A stretch of DNA of 7,533 bases from an uncultured bacterium. Lineage in GTDB: Bacteria; Patescibacteria; Paceibacteria; UBA9973; Zambryskibacteraceae. The translations under genes were made by a program, and so were the position numbers. The notes under the pieces are model-generated. The model was not told the origin of the DNA. It made no database searches and worked only from the letters and a program-made list of their open reading frames with translations. The stretch is taken from assembly GCA_903918125.1 (NCBI GenBank), contig CAIXDB010000024.1, positions 1 through 7,533 on the forward strand, in the 5' to 3' direction. Of the stretch, positions 5,170 through 7,533 are shown in pieces. Within the stretch, counting starts at the first letter, position 1. Each line of letters opens with the position of its first letter.

Positions 5170-5199
5170 AGGCGCCGAGAGATTTGATCGGCGCCTTTT
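5170..5199 (+). terminator. Strong intrinsic terminator upstream of the rplJ promoter
   Basis: AGGCGCCGA (5170-5178) pairs perfectly with TCGGCGCCT (5188-5196) across a 9-nt loop and is followed by TTTT (5196-5199). It insulates the ribosomal operon from upstream transcription. No protein gene precedes it on the + strand for over 1 kb, so it must end some other transcript. Confidence 0.8.
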
Positions 5200-5202
5200 C
5201 CA

Positions 5203-5230
5203 TTGACAAAAATCCAGTTTCGTATATTGT
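5203..5230 (+). promoter_or_regulatory. Promoter of the rplJ-rplL operon
   Basis: A perfect -35 TTGACA (5203-5208), a 16-nt spacer and TATTGT (5225-5230). Transcription would start near 5237 and give a leader of about 110 nt before rplJ. An overlapping TATATT (5223-5228) is an alternative -10 with a shorter spacer. Confidence 0.65.
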
Positions 5231-5243
5231 AGTGTCATAAGGT

Positions 5244-5286
5244 CAAAGACAGGTGGTGAGCGCAAGCTCTTAATTTCCGCCCGAGA
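5244..5286 (+). promoter_or_regulatory. Ribosomal protein L10 leader RNA
   Basis: The sequence has the conserved order of the bacterial L10 leader: AAAGACAG, then GGTGG (5252-5256) pairing with CCGCC (5277-5281). An inner hairpin GAGC-GCAA-GCTC (5258-5269) and the unpaired TTAATTT follow on the 3' side, then CGAG. This is the kink-turn-type site to which free L10-(L12)n complex binds to repress its own operon. Two further hairpins lie between it and the start codon: GAG-a-CGAAAA/TTTTCG-a-CTC (5283-5305) and GAGAT-TTA-ATCTC (5328-5340). No T-run follows them, so control is more likely translational than by termination (inference). Confidence 0.8.
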
Positions 5287-5348
5287 CGAAAACTATTTTC
5301 GACTCAGCCTTAGGTCGGTTACAAAAAGAGATTTAATCTCAATATATT

Positions 5349-5837
5349 ATGGCATTATCAAAAGACAAAAAGTCAGAAATACTGACGAGGCTCAAGAAGA
5401 TTGTGAACGATTCGACGTCGCTTGTGTTCATCAACTTTCACGCTCTGCCGGTGGCGGAGTCGGCGCAGATCCGCAAGGCTCTTCGCGCGAAGGGTGTCGG
5501 ATACACTGTCGCGAAGAAAACGTTGACGCGAAAAGTTCTCGGCGAGGGAAAAATCGCGGGTGACATGCCGGAGATGCCCGGCGAGTTCGGTATCGTGTAC
5601 GGGACCGACTTGCTCGACCCCGCGCACGAGACATATGAGTTCCAGAAAAAGTTTGATAAGAAATTGCAGATTGTCGGCGGTGTGTTCGAAGGTCGGTTTA
5701 TGAACATGAGCGAAATGGTCGCGGTGGCTCAGATTCCGGGCATGAAGACTCTGCAGGCGCAGTTTGTGAATCTTATTAATTCGCCGATTAGTAGATTTGT
5801 TAGGGCACTCGATCAAATTGCCGTATCAAAAGAATAA
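5349..5837 (+). CDS. rplJ: 50S ribosomal protein L10
   Basis: A 162-residue L10, near the usual 165-175. It binds 23S rRNA at the stalk base through the N-terminal globular domain and carries L7/L12 dimers on its C-terminal helix. Visible marks: an N-terminal KDKKSEILTRLKKIVNDSTSLVFINF segment (5-30), the conserved ALRAKGVGYTVAKKTL (43-58), the PGEFGIVYG strand (77-85), and KKLQIVGGVFEGR (104-116). The C-terminal stalk helix is short (IPGMKTLQAQFVNLINSPISRFVRALDQIA) and seems able to hold only a small number of L12 dimers, probably two or three (inference). It starts after an A/T-rich segment without a Shine-Dalgarno sequence, 28 nt before rplL begins. Confidence 0.97.
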   Translation: MALSKDKKSEILTRLKKIVNDSTSLVFINFHALPVAESAQIRKALRAKGVGYTVAKKTLTRKVLGEGKIAGDMPEMPGEFGIVYGTDLLDPAHETYEFQKKFDKKLQIVGGVFEGRFMNMSEMVAVAQIPGMKTLQAQFVNLINSPISRFVRALDQIAVSKE

Positions 5838-5865
5838 AGTTAATTATTAATTACTAAAAATTATT

Positions 5866-6300
5866 ATGGACGATACAAATGTAACAGCTCCGGTAGCGGA
5901 GGCAAAAGCGGAAACAAAAACAGCGGCGACACCTGCGAAATTCAAAGCGGTTGTCGAAGCGATTGAAAAAATGTCAGTGCTCGACTTGCATGAGCTCGTC
6001 AAACACCTCGAAGAGAAGTTTGGCGTCAGTGCGGCGGCTGTGGCAGTGGCAGCGCCGGCCGGCGGTGCGGCGGCTGTGGCGGAAGAGAAATCAACAATGA
6101 ACGTTGAGTTGACCGACGGCGGTGCGACAAAAATTGCCGTCATCAAAGTGGTTAAGGAAGCGCTTGGTCTCGGATTGAAAGAAGCAAAGGATCTTGTCGA
6201 CGCAGCTCCAAGCATGCTCAAAACGGATATGAAAAAAGAAGACGCGGAAGCTTTGAAGAAAAACCTCGAAGCAGCCGGCGCAAAGGTCACATTCAAATAA
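5866..6300 (+). CDS. rplL: 50S ribosomal protein L7/L12 with an N-terminal extension
   Basis: The stalk protein that recruits and stimulates translational GTPases. The dimerisation domain is at about 24-55 ([29 protein letters not shown]), an Ala/Gly hinge at about 56-72, and the globular C-terminal domain at about 76-144. That last domain contains the factor-binding face [10 protein letters not shown] and [15 protein letters not shown]. The length is 144 aa against about 120-130 for most bacteria. The excess is a polar Ala/Thr/Glu/Lys-rich leader of about 22 residues ([20 protein letters not shown]) before the first helix. No internal ATG would preserve the dimerisation helix, so the extension is probably real. 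The upstream spacer is A/T-only-like with no Shine-Dalgarno sequence. Confidence 0.96.
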   Translation: MDDTNVTAPVAEAKAETKTAATPAKFKAVVEAIEKMSVLDLHELVKHLEEKFGVSAAAVAVAAPAGGAAAVAEEKSTMNVELTDGGATKIAVIKVVKEALGLGLKEAKDLVDAAPSMLKTDMKKEDAEALKKNLEAAGAKVTFK

Positions 6301-6323
6301 ATTTTCTCACGGAAATTCAAAAA

Positions 6324-6348
6324 GTCGCATCGAAAGGTGCGATTTTTT
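6324..6348 (+). terminator. Intrinsic terminator of the rplJ-rplL operon
   Basis: TCGCATC (6325-6331), GAAA tetraloop, GGTGCGA (6336-6342, one G-T pair), then six T residues (6343-6348). It lies 24 nt after the rplL stop. Confidence 0.85.
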
Positions 6349-6397
6349 GCTACGTTTGATGTAAAAGTCAACTGTCGCTTTTTCCGAGCGGTTGCAC

Positions 6398-6403
6398 TAT
6401 AAT
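6398..6403 (+). promoter_or_regulatory. Consensus -10 box of the winged-helix regulator gene
   Basis: A perfect TATAAT whose 3' end is 9 nt before ATG 6413, leaving a leader of at most about 3 nt. The -35 region is poor (TGTCGC at 6373-6378 with a 19-nt spacer is the best seen). Confidence 0.55.
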
Positions 6404-6412
6404 GCACTTGCT

Positions 6413-6991
6413 ATGGAAGTCTTATCAAAACTATTCGGTTCCGAAACAAAGGTCAAAATGATGCGCTTGTTTCTGTTTAACCCCGATAAAGTGTTCGACG
6501 CCGGGCAAATCGCCGACCGAGTCAATGCGGATGTGTCGAAAGTGCGTCGCGAGCTCGGCAATCTCGAAAAAATGAACTTGGTCAAAACTCGCTCGGTGCA
6601 CGGCAACGGCAAAAAAGGCTTTATTCTCGACCCGCAGTTTTCATACCTGACATCGCTCGAAAATTTTCTCATCAATGTCGAACCGCTCCAGCCGAAGGAG
6701 GTGGTCAAGCGCGTCGCCAAACTCGGCAGTATAAAACTCATCATCATTTCCGGCGTGTTCATGCAGGAGCCGGAAAGTCGTCTCGACCTGCTCGTGGTGG
6801 GCGACAATGTCAAGAAAGCGTCGTTTGAGCATGTGGTCAAGATTCTCGAATCCGAAATCGGCAAGGAGTTGCGCTACGCTTTTTTCACCACCGCCGACTT
6901 CCAATATCGTCTGAACATGTTCGACAAGCTCATCCGCGACGTTTTGGATTATCCCCACCGCAAGCTCATTAACAAACTTGGCAATATTTAG
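6413..6991 (+). CDS. Winged-helix DNA-binding protein with a nucleotidyltransferase-like C-terminal domain
   Basis: A 192-residue protein. Residues about 1-75 form a winged helix-turn-helix: FGSETKVKMMRLFLFNPDKV, then FDAGQIADRVNADVSKVRRELGNLEKMNLV (28-57), and a basic wing with GNGKKGFIL (65-72). The second half (about 95-185) looks like a degenerate nucleotidyltransferase fold: LIIISGVF (109-116), then RLDLLVVGD (123-131) in the place of the G-S loop and D-x-D strand. Only part of the catalytic acid set is visible, so it is more likely a sensor or regulator than an enzyme. An upstream in-frame TTG at 6392 would put the TATAAT box inside the gene, so ATG 6413 is preferred. It sits alone between the rplL terminator and the next membrane gene. 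Its target genes are not known. Confidence 0.75.
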   Translation: MEVLSKLFGSETKVKMMRLFLFNPDKVFDAGQIADRVNADVSKVRRELGNLEKMNLVKTRSVHGNGKKGFILDPQFSYLTSLENFLINVEPLQPKEVVKRVAKLGSIKLIIISGVFMQEPESRLDLLVVGDNVKKASFEHVVKILESEIGKELRYAFFTTADFQYRLNMFDKLIRDVLDYPHRKLINKLGNI

Positions 6992-6994
6992 GTG

Positions 6995-7003
6995 TGATAT
7001 ACT
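6995..7003 (+). promoter_or_regulatory. Extended -10 promoter for the TM-helix-repeat gene
   Basis: TGATATACT is TG-n-TATACT, a near-perfect extended -10, lying 4 nt after the regulator's stop. TTGGCA (6978-6983) is too close at 14 nt to be a normal -35. With the alternative TATACA (7003-7008) its spacing is 19 nt. The leader would be about 30 nt. Confidence 0.5.
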
Positions 7004-7042
7004 ATACAGGTCAGTGGTTTATTACTAATTTAAAAAATTATC

Positions 7043-7533
7043 ATGGTTATAGATACATGGGGTCAAGTGTTGCAGAGTTCTTTTCAAGGACTATGGAACG
7101 GCATTATTTTATTCATTCCGAACCTGATCGTGGCGCTCGTCATCCTGCTCATCGGCTGGGCCATCGGCATGATTTTCGACAAAATCATTTCGAAATTCAT
7201 GGAGAAAATCAAGTTTGACGAAGCGTTGAAAAAAGCCGGCTTCGAGGATATGGTCAAACGCGCGGGGCTCACGCTGAACTCCGGACATTTTCTCGGCGGG
7301 ATTATCAAATATTTCGTCATCATCGTGTTTCTTATCGCAAGTTTTGATGTGCTCGGCTTGAGCCAGGTCACCGCGTTTCTCCAGCAAGTTGTCGTCGGTT
7401 TCTTGCCACAGCTCATCATTGCCGTGCTCATCCTGCTCGTCGGCGGAGTTGTCGGTGATGTCATTTCGCGTATCGTCACCGCATCCGCTCGCACCGCGTC
7501 GCTTTCGTCGGCAAACTTGCTCGGCACGGTGGC
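7043..7533 (+). CDS. TM-helix-repeat membrane protein, mechanosensitive-channel-like (3' end beyond window)
   Basis: The frame is open from ATG 7043 to the window end, giving 163 residues. Two copies of a conserved membrane unit are visible: IPNLIVALVILLIGWAIGMI (25-44) followed by FDKIISKF, and LPQLIIAVLILLVGGVVGDV (121-140) followed by ISRIVT. A third hydrophobic segment lies between them (YFVIIVFLIASFDVLGL, about 90-106). The P-x-L/I-I-x-A-x-x-I-L-L-x-G core with a glycine-rich end is the hallmark of the 'conserved TM helix' repeat found in CmpX-like and small mechanosensitive-channel-related proteins. The likely role is an inner-membrane osmotic or stress-related channel. The start ATG follows an A/T-rich stretch (ttaaaaaattatc) without a Shine-Dalgarno sequence. 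Confidence 0.82.
   Translation, partial: MVIDTWGQVLQSSFQGLWNGIILFIPNLIVALVILLIGWAIGMIFDKIISKFMEKIKFDEALKKAGFEDMVKRAGLTLNSGHFLGGIIKYFVIIVFLIASFDVLGLSQVTAFLQQVVVGFLPQLIIAVLILLVGGVVGDVISRIVTASARTASLSSANLLGTV

Noticed and set aside
5002..5265. Minus-strand 87-codon frame
   Set aside because: It runs backwards through the terminator, the rplJ promoter and part of the L10 leader, and shows no protein-family character.
5847..6407. Minus-strand 186-codon frame over rplL
   Set aside because: Shadow of rplL; its Ala/Ser-rich composition arises from the complementary codons of the Ala-rich hinge.
6392..6412. Upstream TTG start for the winged-helix protein
   Set aside because: The perfect TATAAT at 6398-6403 would lie inside the coding region, and ATG 6413 begins where the family-like sequence begins.
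6994..7218. 74-codon + frame at the start of the last gene
   Set aside because: It lies in a different frame from the membrane repeat protein, which is open to the window end and carries recognisable TM-helix repeats.
1..7533. CRISPR arrays or tandem repeats
   Set aside because: No regularly spaced repeat was found on reading the window; the only clear long repeats are the IS terminal repeats.

Overview
The window looks like chromosomal DNA from a Candidate Phyla Radiation (Patescibacteria/Parcubacteria-type) bacterium. This is inferred from three things. There is a small Ig-like surface protein of a style recurrent in those genomes. Gene spacing is very tight. Recognisable Shine-Dalgarno sequences are almost absent: several start codons lie only 6-9 nt after a -10 box, and others follow plain A/T-rich leaders. 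No rRNA or tRNA fixes the lineage, so the assignment is moderate.

Layout, left to right. (1) 1-911: end of a probable CpaB-like pilus-assembly protein, a 49-residue single-pass membrane protein, and a secreted Ig-like protein with a hydrophobic C-terminus. All three are on + and tightly packed, suggesting one envelope/pilus cassette. (2) 945-3050: complete polynucleotide phosphorylase (pnp). (3) 3051-4982: an A/T-richer accessory stretch. It holds a HicB/HicA toxin-antitoxin pair, a small nucleotidyltransferase-fold protein, and a strong promoter reading into what appears to be a small structured RNA gene with its own terminator. An 876-bp IS5-family insertion sequence has split that RNA gene; it has 17-bp perfect terminal repeats, a TAA target duplication and a two-frame transposase on the minus strand. 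(4) 4983-5200: non-coding, hairpin-rich, ending in a strong intrinsic terminator. (5) 5203-6348: promoter, L10-binding leader RNA, rplJ (L10), rplL (L7/L12) and terminator, a classic autoregulated ribosomal stalk operon. (6) 6398-6991: a winged-helix protein with a nucleotidyltransferase-like C-terminal half. (7) 7043-end: start of a TM-helix-repeat (mechanosensitive-channel-like) membrane protein, cut by the window edge.

The most interesting item is the split RNA. Removing the IS and one copy of the TAA duplication restores an ~88-nt transcript that starts at the expected position after a TTGACT-18-TACAAT promoter. It folds into a three-way junction closed by a perfect 7-bp helix and ends in a rho-independent terminator. 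I do not recognise its class. The second theme is a repeated promoter-to-ATG geometry that points to leaderless transcription of hicB, the nucleotidyltransferase gene and possibly the regulator gene.
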